DNA of 58,221 bases from assembly GCA_021298315.1 (NCBI GenBank), contig JAJTFC010000008.1, forward strand, positions 1 through 58,221. Direction: 5' to 3'. The DNA comes from Planctomycetaceae bacterium (GTDB lineage: Bacteria > Planctomycetota > Planctomycetia > Pirellulales > Pirellulaceae). Position numbers and translations under genes: made by a program. Below the pieces are notes generated by a model. That model made no database searches and was not told where the DNA came from. It saw only the letters and a list, made by a program, of their open reading frames with translations. This document shows, one piece after another, positions 46,272-55,212 of the stretch; the first letter of the stretch is position 1; each line of letters opens with the position of its first letter.

Positions 46272-46688
46272 TGCGCGGGTACTAGTGGAGATGGAAGGGA
46301 TTCGGATGAATGGGGGGTTGGTCAATTGGACAGATCGGCCGGTTGCTCTGAAAGTATAGACCAGAAGGAACTGAAATACCCCAAACCCAGAATTGTCTTT
46401 AAGGTTTTTCATGTTTGGTACGGAAATTCGATTTTCCCGGATTAATTCGACAAGAGGGGATACTTCTTGGTTTTCCGGGATTGGATGCCACTGCGTGAAG
46501 TGCAGGAGTCGAATCGGTGAATCTCTGACCTCTGAGCCGGATTGGGATTTCTGAGCCGTGGGCTTCGGGTTACAATTCGAGTGTTAGTTAAAAGGTTTTG
46601 GTCGAAATTCACCGATGGGAGAATTCCGCCCGGCAGCCTCTCCTCTAGGGAAATTCACTCTGGGGAACTTTGTTCTAGGAGTACAGCA
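46272..46688. other. 417-base divergent spacer between the EF-hand gene and hpf
   Basis: No gene is recognised. The frame that reads into hpf from the left has no start-site support. Promoters for both flanking genes must lie here; candidate -10 hexamers (TATACT on the minus strand near 46355, TACAAT at 46571-46576 on the plus strand) lack good -35 partners. A good ribosome binding site, AGGAG at 46677-46681, sits just before hpf. Confidence 0.4.
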
Positions 46689-47009
46689 GTGCAAGTCAAT
46701 ATATCTACCCGTCATGGCCATCTTCAGGGCGAAGATCAGCAGATCATCGCCGCGAAGGTTGAGAAGCTCAGGCGTTTTTTCGATCGCATCAACGCCATTG
46801 AGGTGACGGTCGATTTGGAGAAGCTCGACCGTCCGAGTGTTGAGATCAACGTTTCGGCTGAGCATGCCCCAGATTTTGTGGCCGCCACGGAGTCTTCCTC
46901 GGTCGTTGCGGCTTTGGATTTGACTCTGGACAAAGTCGAGCAACAAATTCGCAAGCACAAGGAGCGTGTGACGGACCACAAGGGTGGTCCCAACGCGCAC
47001 CACACCTAA
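46689..47009 (+). CDS. hpf: Ribosome hibernation promoting factor (HPF/RaiA family, short form)
   Basis: 106 residues from GTG 46689, chosen because AGGAG lies about 8 bases upstream and VQVNISTRHG is the usual family N-terminus; a frame beginning 147 bases earlier is unsupported. The beta-alpha-beta fold shows VNISTRHGHL, VEKLRRFFDRINAIEVTV and DLTLDKVEQQIRKHKERV. HPF binds the 30S decoding site and silences ribosomes in stationary phase. It leads a plus-strand run with ptsN, ptsH, ptsI and rng. rpoN, which often accompanies hpf and ptsN, is not present. The C-terminal domain of long HPF is missing. Confidence 0.9.
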   Translation: MQVNISTRHGHLQGEDQQIIAAKVEKLRRFFDRINAIEVTVDLEKLDRPSVEINVSAEHAPDFVAATESSSVVAALDLTLDKVEQQIRKHKERVTDHKGGPNAHHT

Positions 47010-47146
47010 GAGCCTTGCTTGCTTGAGTTCTTAGTTTTCGTCCGGCAGCCTCTTCAATGCCGGGCTAATGATGGTCCAGTGGAATGAAGACCCGAGCACG
47101 AAGTCAATGGGCTGAGGAAAGTTTTCGACAAAGGCATCAGCAATCT

Positions 47147-47623
47147 ATGAAGTTTTCTGTATTTGTAGCTCCGAAAGCGGTCAAGTCGGACCTAGCTGCG
47201 ACGACCAAGGAAGAGGTGATTGCAGAGCTAGTGCAATCGTTGGTCGAGGCCCAGGAGATTCTGGCCAAGGACAAAGACGACATCATCAAAGCGATCATGC
47301 GTCGCGAGGAGCTCGGGAGCACGGGAATCGGTCGAGGAGTGGCCGTTCCGCACACGAAGCATCCGAGTGTCAAGAAGCTCGTCGGGACCGTAGGTGTCAG
47401 TGCCCAGGGGCTCGATTTCGAGTCGCTTGACGGGCAAAAAGCCAGTTTGTTTTTTCTGTTGGTCTCTCCCCCGGATCGACCTGGAGATCACCTCAGAGCT
47501 CTTGAGAACATTTCGAGGCAGCTTCGAGACGAGCAGTTCTGCCGCGTTTTGAGCCAGTCGAAAACCGTCGAGGGGATCTTGGAGTTGCTCGAAGAAGCCG
47601 ACAGTAGCCAAGCTAGCAACTAG
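47147..47623 (+). CDS. ptsN: PTS EIIA-Ntr-type phosphocarrier
   Basis: 158 residues from ATG 47147. The phosphorylated histidine is H69 in GIGRGVAVPHTKH, preceded by MRREELGSTG, a classic EIIA-fructose/nitrogen fold. LLVSPPDRPGDHLRALENIS completes the core. In many bacteria EIIA-Ntr receives phosphate from NPr/EINtr and regulates potassium transport, kinases or nitrogen metabolism rather than sugar uptake. Here it is 20 bases upstream of ptsH, and no EIIB/EIIC permease is in the window, which suggests a regulatory PTS. Confidence 0.9.
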   Translation: MKFSVFVAPKAVKSDLAATTKEEVIAELVQSLVEAQEILAKDKDDIIKAIMRREELGSTGIGRGVAVPHTKHPSVKKLVGTVGVSAQGLDFESLDGQKASLFFLLVSPPDRPGDHLRALENISRQLRDEQFCRVLSQSKTVEGILELLEEADSSQASN

Positions 47624-47643
47624 GGATTCCCCAGAGAGATTTG

Positions 47644-47910
47644 ATGATTACCCGAGTCGTTACGGTCCAAAATCCAGAAGGTCTGCATATGCGTCCGGCG
47701 GACAAGCTGGTTCGTGCGGCGACAAATTTTCAGTGCCAGATTGAACTGGAGCGAGCTGGCCAGATTGCTGACTGTCGCTCGATGATCGGCTTGTTGACAT
47801 TAGGAGCACCGCAGGGTACTGAGTTGACCTTGCGAGCCCAAGGCCCCGACGCACCGATGGCCATCGAGGCCATTGCGCGTTTGTTTGATTCACAATTTGA
47901 CGACCCGTAA
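47644..47910 (+). CDS. ptsH: HPr phosphocarrier protein
   Basis: 88 residues from ATG 47644 (an in-frame TTG at 47641 is less likely). The phosphorylated histidine falls exactly at H15 (NPEGLHMRPADKLV). Serine 46, the target of HPr kinase in other bacteria, is also conserved (ADCRSMIGLLTLGAPQG). This combination suggests that the protein could be regulated by an HPr kinase encoded elsewhere, but none is in the window. It lies between ptsN and ptsI with seven bases to the next start. Confidence 0.92.
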   Translation: MITRVVTVQNPEGLHMRPADKLVRAATNFQCQIELERAGQIADCRSMIGLLTLGAPQGTELTLRAQGPDAPMAIEAIARLFDSQFDDP

Positions 47911-47917
47911 AGCGCGC

Positions 47918-49666
47918 ATGCTGGAATTACAAGGCATTGCAGTATCACCTGGCGTAGCCATCGGCAAAGCGATTGTTTTCGACCGAGAGGGCTACAGCAT
48001 CGCCCGATGTTTGGTTTCCAAGTCCGAGGCGCAGCGGGAATGGCAACGGCTTGGAGAAGCGGTTTCCAAGGCGCATCAGGTCTTGGGTGCTCGGGGCAAG
48101 GAGACGACCGATAGCTGGGGGGCCAATCTCGGCGGGATCTTCTCGGCCCAGCAGCAGCTTTTGCTCGATCCACATGTTCGCTCCGAAATGGAGCACTTGA
48201 TCCGCGACAATCTCTACGCGGCCGAGTATGCCGTGAGTGAAGTTTTTGCGAAATATGCCGCAGCGTTTCGCAAAGCGAGTTCATCATTTTTGGCAGAAAG
48301 AGCCGCCGATGTTCGAGATGTCGAACGCACGTTGCTCGAGGCCCTGACGGGCAAACCCACGCAGACATTTGCCGAAATCCCTCCGGGATCGATCGTCGTG
48401 AGCCATGACCTGACCCCTGGCGAGACTGCTTCGTTCGACACCGAAAAAGTGTTGGCCTTATGCACCGAGGCCGGAGGGCCCGGTGGTCACACCGCGATCG
48501 TCGCGCGTGGGATGGAGATTCCGGCGGTTGTCGGGGTCGGGAATTTCCTTCATAATATTCGTTCTGGCGATGAGTTGATCATCGATGGGCATCTCGGCCG
48601 AATCTTTGTGTCTCCAGATGCTCCGACCCGCGATAGGTATCTCAAGCGTCGGATCGCACGCGAATCGATCGTCTCGGAACTCTCGGAACTCAAAGACTTG
48701 CCCGCGGTGACCTCCGACGGGGTGCATGTTGAGTTGATGGCCAATGTTGAATTTCCAAACGAAACCCAAGCGTGTTTGGCTCGCGGAGCCGATGGGGTTG
48801 GTTTATATCGCACAGAATTTCTCTACCTTGGGCATGACAAGGAGCCCACGGAGGAAGATCATTTTTTGGCATACCAGCAAGTTTTGCGGGATATGCAAGG
48901 CCGCCCGGTCGTCATCCGCACCCTGGACCTAGGTGCCGATAAGATGGGGATGACACGGCCGGTGGAACCCGAGAACAATCCGTTCTTGGGACTCAGGTCC
49001 ATTCGATTGAGTTTGCGTAATCCAGCGCTGTTTCGAGTTCAGGTGCGAGCCATCCTCAGGGCGGCAAGTGCAGGGAATTGTCGGGTCATGTTTCCGATGG
49101 TCACCACGTTGGATGAATTCCGCAGCGCGAAGTTCCTTTTGCGCAGCGTCGCAGATGATTTGACTTGCGAAGGAATACGAATCCCTTCGACACTCCGAGT
49201 TGGCATGATGGTCGAGGTGCCAGCCGCTGTTTTGATGTTGGACCGATTCATCGAAGAAATCGACTTCGTGAGTATCGGGACCAACGACTTGACGCAATAC
49301 ACGCTTGCTGTCGACCGAAGCAATGACTCGGTCGCCGACCTTTACCAAGCGTGCGATCCGGCCGTGCTACGATTGATCAAGCGAACTCAAGAGATCACAT
49401 CGGAGCATGGCAAATCGACGAGCGTTTGCGGGGAAATGAGTAACAATCCCGCTCACGCCCTACTTTTAGTTGGTATGGGAATCCGTTCTCTGAGCTTGGC
49501 TCCGTCGACGATCCCGGTGATCAAAAAGGCCATTCGATCCGTGACCCTCGGGCAATGTGAAGCCATGGCTTGGCGTGCTTTAAGACTCGGTACTGCACGC
49601 GAGGTCGAAGCCTTCTTGATGAACCAACTCGCAGGGCTCGTGCCCGAAATCGTGCTCCAAGCATGA
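47918..49666 (+). CDS. ptsI: PTS enzyme I (phosphoenolpyruvate-protein phosphotransferase)
   Basis: 582 residues from ATG 47918. The phospho-histidine is H191 in GGPGGHTAIVARG (E. coli: H189). The PEP-binding half has DGVGLYRTEFLY, MVEVPAAVLMLD, SIGTNDLTQYTLAVDR and the catalytic cysteine in SVCGEMSNNPAHA. No N-terminal GAF domain (as in PtsP/EINtr) is present, so it is the standard enzyme I length. It transfers phosphate from PEP to HPr in the cytoplasm. With ptsN and ptsH alongside it forms the three-protein core of a regulatory PTS. Confidence 0.95.
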   Translation: MLELQGIAVSPGVAIGKAIVFDREGYSIARCLVSKSEAQREWQRLGEAVSKAHQVLGARGKETTDSWGANLGGIFSAQQQLLLDPHVRSEMEHLIRDNLYAAEYAVSEVFAKYAAAFRKASSSFLAERAADVRDVERTLLEALTGKPTQTFAEIPPGSIVVSHDLTPGETASFDTEKVLALCTEAGGPGGHTAIVARGMEIPAVVGVGNFLHNIRSGDELIIDGHLGRIFVSPDAPTRDRYLKRRIARESIVSELSELKDLPAVTSDGVHVELMANVEFPNETQACLARGADGVGLYRTEFLYLGHDKEPTEEDHFLAYQQVLRDMQGRPVVIRTLDLGADKMGMTRPVEPENNPFLGLRSIRLSLRNPALFRVQVRAILRAASAGNCRVMFPMVTTLDEFRSAKFLLRSVADDLTCEGIRIPSTLRVGMMVEVPAAVLMLDRFIEEIDFVSIGTNDLTQYTLAVDRSNDSVADLYQACDPAVLRLIKRTQEITSEHGKSTSVCGEMSNNPAHALLLVGMGIRSLSLAPSTIPVIKKAIRSVTLGQCEAMAWRALRLGTAREVEAFLMNQLAGLVPEIVLQA

Positions 49667-49712
49667 ACAATCCCAAGGAAACAACTTAAATGCTACAAGG
49701 AAATGATTCTCG

Positions 49713-51353
49713 ATGAAGAAGGAAATGCTGATCAATGTCTCGCAAGCCGAGGAGTGCCGAATCGCGCTTTTGGAAGACGGGATACTTGAAGAACTCTACA
49801 CCGAACGAACCAGCCAGAACAACTGGGTTGGGAACATCTACAAAGGCAAAATCGTCAATATCGAACCGAGTATCCAGGCCGCCTTCGTCGATTTCGGAGT
49901 CGGACGCAACGGATTCCTCCACATCAGCGATATCGAACCCGAGTACTTTCGACAAGCCGGTTACGATCCTGCGGATATTTTGAGCGGCAAGAATTTCGGG
50001 ATCGATGACGAAGAAGCAGGGGGAGACCAAGATCCCCCCCAACGCTCCCGGGGGCCAAATCCCCGTGGCGGGAAACTTCGAAGCGGCAGACCCCGGTTCA
50101 AACCACCCATCCAAGAGATCTTCAAACGCGGTGACGAAGTCGTCGTCCAGGTCATCAAAGAGGGAATCGGCACCAAAGGCCCAACCCTCTCGACCTACGT
50201 CAGTATCCCCGGTCGCTACCTTGTCCTCATGCCCTCGCTCGGACGAGTCGGAATCAGCCGCAAGATCGAAGACGAAGCCGAGAGAAAAAAACTCAAGTCC
50301 ACGATGCATGAAATCAACATCCCCAAAGGGGTCGGGTTCATCGTCAGGACCGCCGCACAAGAACGCAACCGCAAAGAACTCTACCGCGATGTGGCTTATC
50401 TGCTGCGGCTTTGGAAAGTGCTCGCCAAACGGATCAAGAATCAACCGGGACCTTGCGATGTCTACGAAGAGTCCGACATTATGATTCGTACCATTCGCGA
50501 TACATTCACCGAAGATATCGATTCGATCCTGATCGATTCTCCGGATGCCTTCCAAAGAGCCAAAGAGTTCATGGAACTGGTCATGCCCAAGTACGCCGAC
50601 CGAATCGAGTTGTACGATAGCCGAGAGCCCCTCTTCCACCGCTTCAAACTCGAGCAAGAGATCGCCCGGATCCACCAACGGGTCGTTCCGCTCAAGGGGG
50701 GCGGCTCGATTGTCATCGACCCGACCGAAGCCCTCGTTGCGATCGATGTCAACAGCGGCAACTTCCGCGGCGGTGATGAAAACGCGGAGGAAAACGCTTT
50801 TCACTTGAACCTAGCGGCCAGCAAGGAGATCGCAAGACAACTGCGATTGCGGGATTTGGGAGGCGTGATCGTCAACGACTTTATCGATATGCGCAAAGAA
50901 TCGCATCGTCGCAAAGTTGAAAAATCCTTAAGCGACGCGATGAAACGCGATCGTGCCCGAACCAAAATCCTCCGAACCAGTCCTTTCGGTCTGATCGAGA
51001 TGACGCGACAACGGATCCGACCAAGCTTCAAACGGAGCGTCTACGAGGATTGCCCTTGCTGCCGAGGACGCGCGCTGGTCAAAACCGCCGAAAGCATGGC
51101 CATCGAAGTCACCCGGATCTTGATGTTGGCAAGCCAACATCAAGGGGTCGCACGCATCAACGTCCGAGTCAATGAGAACGTCGCTGCGTACCTGAACAAC
51201 CGCAAACGTCGCGAACTGATCCAACTGGAGGAATCCTCCGGCGTGGCCATCTTGATCCTGGGAAGCGATTCTCAGTTTCCAGAGTTTTTGGAGATCGACT
51301 GCCGAGATAAAGACAATGGAATCGTCACCGTACCATTCGTTCTCTCGCAGTGA
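49713..51353 (+). CDS. rng: Ribonuclease E/G (RNase G-type, no C-terminal scaffold)
   Basis: 546 residues from ATG 49713, with AAGGAA 10 bases upstream. The S1 domain begins at NWVGNIYKGKIVNIEP and contains an insert rich in basic and acidic residues (about 90-130). The catalytic acidic residues are in VAIDVNSGNF and IVNDFIDM, and the zinc-link that joins subunits is CPCCRGRA. It cleaves single-stranded RNA 5' ends and processes rRNA or mRNA. The long scaffold tail of enterobacterial RNase E is absent. It is the last member of the hpf-pts run, 46 bases after ptsI. Confidence 0.94.
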   Translation: MKKEMLINVSQAEECRIALLEDGILEELYTERTSQNNWVGNIYKGKIVNIEPSIQAAFVDFGVGRNGFLHISDIEPEYFRQAGYDPADILSGKNFGIDDEEAGGDQDPPQRSRGPNPRGGKLRSGRPRFKPPIQEIFKRGDEVVVQVIKEGIGTKGPTLSTYVSIPGRYLVLMPSLGRVGISRKIEDEAERKKLKSTMHEINIPKGVGFIVRTAAQERNRKELYRDVAYLLRLWKVLAKRIKNQPGPCDVYEESDIMIRTIRDTFTEDIDSILIDSPDAFQRAKEFMELVMPKYADRIELYDSREPLFHRFKLEQEIARIHQRVVPLKGGGSIVIDPTEALVAIDVNSGNFRGGDENAEENAFHLNLAASKEIARQLRLRDLGGVIVNDFIDMRKESHRRKVEKSLSDAMKRDRARTKILRTSPFGLIEMTRQRIRPSFKRSVYEDCPCCRGRALVKTAESMAIEVTRILMLASQHQGVARINVRVNENVAAYLNNRKRRELIQLEESSGVAILILGSDSQFPEFLEIDCRDKDNGIVTVPFVLSQ

Positions 51354-51442
51354 TCGATCCGATAGATCCACCGAGTCAGTTCCACCGAGTCCATTGTTGC
51401 CTAAGTACTATTCGTTAGCTCAATACCAAAGGGAGATGCGCC

Positions 51443-52966
51443 TTGAACATCGAACTATTGATCTTCGTATTCATCTACCTACTGGGTACGCTGGGCATCG
51501 GTGCTTGGGCAGGCACCAAGGTCAAGAACACCGCCGACTTTGCCGTCGCCGGCCATAGCTTACCTCTGTACATGGTTATCACGACCAGCTTCGCCACTTG
51601 GTTCGGTGCCGAGACGGTCATGGGCATTCCTGCGAAGTTCGTCGAAGGGGGACTCCAGTCGGTCGTCGAGGACCCCTTCGGGGCCTCGATGTGTCTGGTG
51701 CTCGTGGGGCTATTTTTCGCGATACGTTTGTATCGAATGAAACTTCTGACGATCGGCGATTTCTTTAGGAAACGCTACGGTGTACCGGTTGAAATTCTCT
51801 GTTCGGTGATGATCATCTTGAGCTATCTCGGATGGGTGGCCGCCCAAGTCACCGCGTTAGGGCTTGTGTTTACCATCCTCTCCGGGGGAGCGATCGACCA
51901 TCCGACAGGAATGATCATCGGCACGGTTCTGGTCCTGATCTACGTCATGATGGGCGGGATGCTCGCAGTGGCTTGGACCGACTTTATCCAAATGATCGTT
52001 TTGGTCTTGGGGCTATCCTACATCGCTTGGTATTCGGCCGAGTTGGTCGGTGGGGCTTCGACGGTTTTCGATTATGCAAGCAAACGCGACTGGTTCAAAA
52101 TCATGCCCCCACCGACTTTCAAGGACTGGGCTTTTTTCCTCGCTGCTGCCATCACCATGATGCTCGGCTCGATCCCCCAGCAGGATGTCTTCCAACGGGT
52201 CATGTCGGCCAAGGATGAGCGGTCGGCAAAATACGGGGCGGTTATCGGAGGACTGTGCTACCTGGTTTTTGCGTTTGTTCCGATGTTCATTGTCGTCGCA
52301 GCACTGATCAAGATGCCTGAGCATTCCAAGGAGCTGCTCGCAAACGATCCGCAAAAAGTCCTTCCGACGATGATCCTCGATCACATGCCATTCTTCGCAC
52401 AAATCCTCTTTTTCGGAGCCTTGGTTTCGGCGATCAAGTCTTGTTCCTCGGCCACCCTATTGGCCCCTTCGACGAGTTTCGTCGAAAACATCCTCAGGCA
52501 CATCAAGCCGAACATGCGTGACAAAGAACTGTTGCTTGCCATGCGAATCACGATCCTGATCTTCACCTGCTTGGTGCTGACCTACGCGATTTTTACCTTG
52601 GGCACCCCGATCTATGATCTGGTTTCCAATGCTTATCAAATCACCCTTGCCGGCGCCTTTGTTCCATTGGCCGCAGGGCTGTATTGGAAACGTGCAACGA
52701 CCCAGGGAGCAGTTTTTTCGATCTTCGCCGGGGTGAGCACTTGGGCGTTGGTGACTTTTTCAGACAGCCTACCAATCCCTGGAATCGCCGGTCTGCATGA
52801 AACCTATCCGCCCCAATTGGTAGCGCTGAGTTTCGCGATCCTCGGGATGATCTTCGGCTCCTACGCCCCACAATGGATCGCCAACCGATGCCATATCCTT
52901 ATGGATCACATCGGACTGCGTCCGGTCGAGCCATTGCACCATAAGGATCTTGAGCATTCCCACTGA
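51443..52966 (+). CDS. Sodium:solute symporter family protein
   Basis: 507 residues from TTG 51443, supported by AAGGGAG at a 7-base spacing. Thirteen or so hydrophobic helices and signatures such as KNTADFAVAGHSLP, FATWFGAETVMGIP, MMGGMLAVAWTDFIQ and SIPQQDVFQRVMSAKD match the SSS (SLC5-like) family. It would take up a solute with sodium across the inner membrane. The substrate cannot be inferred, since neighbouring genes encode RNase G and a Fae-like protein. A histidine-rich C-terminal tail (HHKDLEHSH) is unusual and may bind metal. Confidence 0.9.
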   Translation: MNIELLIFVFIYLLGTLGIGAWAGTKVKNTADFAVAGHSLPLYMVITTSFATWFGAETVMGIPAKFVEGGLQSVVEDPFGASMCLVLVGLFFAIRLYRMKLLTIGDFFRKRYGVPVEILCSVMIILSYLGWVAAQVTALGLVFTILSGGAIDHPTGMIIGTVLVLIYVMMGGMLAVAWTDFIQMIVLVLGLSYIAWYSAELVGGASTVFDYASKRDWFKIMPPPTFKDWAFFLAAAITMMLGSIPQQDVFQRVMSAKDERSAKYGAVIGGLCYLVFAFVPMFIVVAALIKMPEHSKELLANDPQKVLPTMILDHMPFFAQILFFGALVSAIKSCSSATLLAPSTSFVENILRHIKPNMRDKELLLAMRITILIFTCLVLTYAIFTLGTPIYDLVSNAYQITLAGAFVPLAAGLYWKRATTQGAVFSIFAGVSTWALVTFSDSLPIPGIAGLHETYPPQLVALSFAILGMIFGSYAPQWIANRCHILMDHIGLRPVEPLHHKDLEHSH

Positions 52967-53048
52967 TGCGATTCGACTCGACTTCATCAAGACCCCTTTA
53001 ATCCTCCATAGATAATCCTTCAGAGATAAGCAACCAAAGGCACCTACC

Positions 53049-53639
53049 ATGGCAAAGAAGAAGAAAACAGCTACCAAGAAAACCGTCGTCTCGAACAAAG
53101 GACGAATCGTTATGAGGACCGGCGAGGCCCTCGTCGAATCGACTGAAGCTTGGTCGGCTGCGGAACCCGAAGTGGTCATCGGTGAACTCGACGGCCCGGT
53201 CGGTTATTCGATTGCCAATATGATTGGCAACCAGACCAAGGGCCACTCAAAAATCTACGCGATCCTCAACTGCGATGTGCAGGTTCGACCCGTCACGGTG
53301 ATGGTCAGCAAAGTCACGGTCAACAACGAAAAGTATACCAATATCCTCATGGGAACCGTTCAAGCCGCCATCGCCAACGGCGTGCTCGATGCGGTTCGCC
53401 AAGGACACATCCCCAAAGCGAAAGCCAACGACCTCGGGATCATCGTCTCGGTCTGGCTCGATCCGTCGATCGTCACGGCCAAATACGATCCTGAAGTGCT
53501 CTTCCAAACCAACCGAGAAGCGACCACCAAGGCGATCGCCAAAGCGATGAACTGCGAGCCTTCGATCGACTGGCTTTTGAAGAACCAAGCCGACGTCAAG
53601 CATTTCTTCCACCAATTGGCGATCGAAGGCAAACTCTAG
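53049..53639 (+). CDS. Formaldehyde-activating-enzyme-like protein lacking the catalytic histidine
   Basis: 196 residues. After a lysine-rich start comes the Fae fold: RTGEALVE, GPVGYSIANMIGNQTKGHSK, VRPVTVMVSKVTV, ANDLGIIVSVWLDPS and NREATTKAIAKAM. Fae condenses formaldehyde with tetrahydromethanopterin. The general acid-base His17 of Fae aligns with E39 in AAEPEVVIG, and D19 with E41. The protein may thus be a Fae paralogue (Fae2/Fae3-like) with altered or no catalytic activity. No other tetrahydromethanopterin gene is in the window. It lies between the symporter and a convergent TPR gene. Confidence 0.82.
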   Translation: MAKKKKTATKKTVVSNKGRIVMRTGEALVESTEAWSAAEPEVVIGELDGPVGYSIANMIGNQTKGHSKIYAILNCDVQVRPVTVMVSKVTVNNEKYTNILMGTVQAAIANGVLDAVRQGHIPKAKANDLGIIVSVWLDPSIVTAKYDPEVLFQTNREATTKAIAKAMNCEPSIDWLLKNQADVKHFFHQLAIEGKL

Positions 53640-53654
53640 CTCGTTGCGTTGAAC

Positions 53655-55190
53655 TCACTTCGAGCCGCTTCGGTCCTTGTGCATCGCAGCAAGCGATGCC
53701 TCGCCGACGGCCTCGTAGCCGATGGCCAACTTGGCGTGGATCTTGGACCTTGCCTCAATGGGGGTTTGTGCCAAGGCCAACTCAAGCTCTTGGATCGCAG
53801 CCCGCCAATCCTTAAGCTCCAGATAGATCGTCCCTAGGGTATCATGAAAGGTACCCATTCGAGGGTCGCTTGCTACGGCCCGCATGGCCAGCGCTTTGGC
53901 TTTCTCTAGGTCACGCGGCTCTTGGTTGCCGAGCAACCAAGCTAGATTGTTTAACGACAGACCATGGTCTGGGAAAGCATCGACAGCCTCCTGGAGTTTC
54001 TCCCTGGCTTCGGTGCTCTTCCCCTGGTCGATGAGAATCATGCTTTGTGCAAACAGCAGCGACGGGCTCGGTCCGTAGCGACTTAAACTCTCGTCGAGCA
54101 TCTCGAGGATCGATCCCTTTTCTTGCTCGTTGGCTGCGTTGCGGTAAAGATCGATGGCCCCCTGGTAGACCACCGAGCGGTCTTCGGATTTCGCAACGAT
54201 TTCTTTAAGGAAGGATAATTTTTCTGGGATACCAGGGGCTTTTTGAAACGCCTGCTCGAGGGCAATGGTCTCCAACTGCGATTTGGCACCAAGCAATTCG
54301 TCGCTCTTAGGATCGAGATCCAAGCCGGCTTGCAAAGTCACCGAAGCCTGTTGGTAATCCCCAGATCTTGCTTGGGCCATGACCAATTGCAGTCGGTCGG
54401 GAATCGATAAGGGGTTGTTTCCCAAACGCAAACGGTAGGCGTTCGATGCCATCAGCAACGAGCGTTTCGCAAGATCCGGTTTGCCGTCGAGGACATACAA
54501 ATCGGCAACGGAAAACCAGTGGGAGGGGTTGATGTTGGCCACCGATTCGAGGGATTGCACCGAGCGATCGATTTGGCCAGTGAGTCGAAAGTAGTTTGCC
54601 CAGGCAAGCCAATGGGCCTCAGTCGATGGATCCCCGGCTTGTTTCAAGTGCCACGAGAGGATGGGCAAATACCGATCGCTGGCACCTTGGCTCAACAGGT
54701 TTGAGTAACCGATGGCGCGCTGAAGGTGCGCGGCTGGATAGCCGGGGGTATCGTCTGGGGCGAGCGTCTCGAGGATGCTGTTTGCCTGGAGCAGATCTTT
54801 TTGCGTTGCGAGAAAATTGCAGTAGTCCATCGCCGAGCTAGGCGCATCGCGCAAGCCCTCTTGAAAGACCCGCTGACTCAACCGCTCGGCCCGTTTCGCA
54901 TCGGGCTGTGCGATGGCCTCGGTCAGTTTCTCGGAGTACTTGGTCGCGAGCTTCCTCTGATTGGTCGCACCCCAACCGGCAAGAAAAATCGCGGCCAGGG
55001 CGCAGCAAAGAGCGGGAAGCCCCGAAAGGAGCAACCCTCGACGTTTGCGTTGCTTTTCGATGGACTCGGGTCTACGCGAGGAAGGATTTCCCCGGGAGAA
55101 AAGCCCTAGCAACTCTGCGATCGCTCGGAACGGTGCAGCCGCAAGGCGTTGAAGGTAGCGAAGGTATTTTTGAAAACCTCTGGGTTCCAT
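53655..55190 (-). CDS. TPR-repeat membrane protein
   Basis: 511 residues from ATG 55190; a longer frame overlaps the upstream gene and is not supported. A single hydrophobic helix (LLLSGLPALCCALAAIFLAG, about 52-72) is followed by TPR-like helical pairs, such as the segments LLFAQSMILIDQGKSTEARE, SLNNLAWLLGNQ and ALAMRAVASDPRMGTFHDTL. It is probably a membrane-anchored scaffold. It lies 22 bases downstream of the solute-binding-like lipoprotein gene and is probably co-transcribed with it. Specific function unknown. Confidence 0.78.
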   Translation of the reverse strand: MEPRGFQKYLRYLQRLAAAPFRAIAELLGLFSRGNPSSRRPESIEKQRKRRGLLLSGLPALCCALAAIFLAGWGATNQRKLATKYSEKLTEAIAQPDAKRAERLSQRVFQEGLRDAPSSAMDYCNFLATQKDLLQANSILETLAPDDTPGYPAAHLQRAIGYSNLLSQGASDRYLPILSWHLKQAGDPSTEAHWLAWANYFRLTGQIDRSVQSLESVANINPSHWFSVADLYVLDGKPDLAKRSLLMASNAYRLRLGNNPLSIPDRLQLVMAQARSGDYQQASVTLQAGLDLDPKSDELLGAKSQLETIALEQAFQKAPGIPEKLSFLKEIVAKSEDRSVVYQGAIDLYRNAANEQEKGSILEMLDESLSRYGPSPSLLFAQSMILIDQGKSTEAREKLQEAVDAFPDHGLSLNNLAWLLGNQEPRDLEKAKALAMRAVASDPRMGTFHDTLGTIYLELKDWRAAIQELELALAQTPIEARSKIHAKLAIGYEAVGEASLAAMHKDRSGSK

Positions 55191-55212
55191 ATCTGATTTT
55201 CTCCCGTTGGCT

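Noticed and set aside
46542..46688. 49-codon extension of hpf
   Set aside because: The GTG at 46689 has AGGAG at good spacing and starts at the conserved N-terminus.
49686..50804. Long minus-strand frame (372 codons) opposite rng
   Set aside because: It mirrors the rng coding frame, its sequence is rich in Asp/Phe/Glu typical of antisense shadows, and rng is unmistakable.
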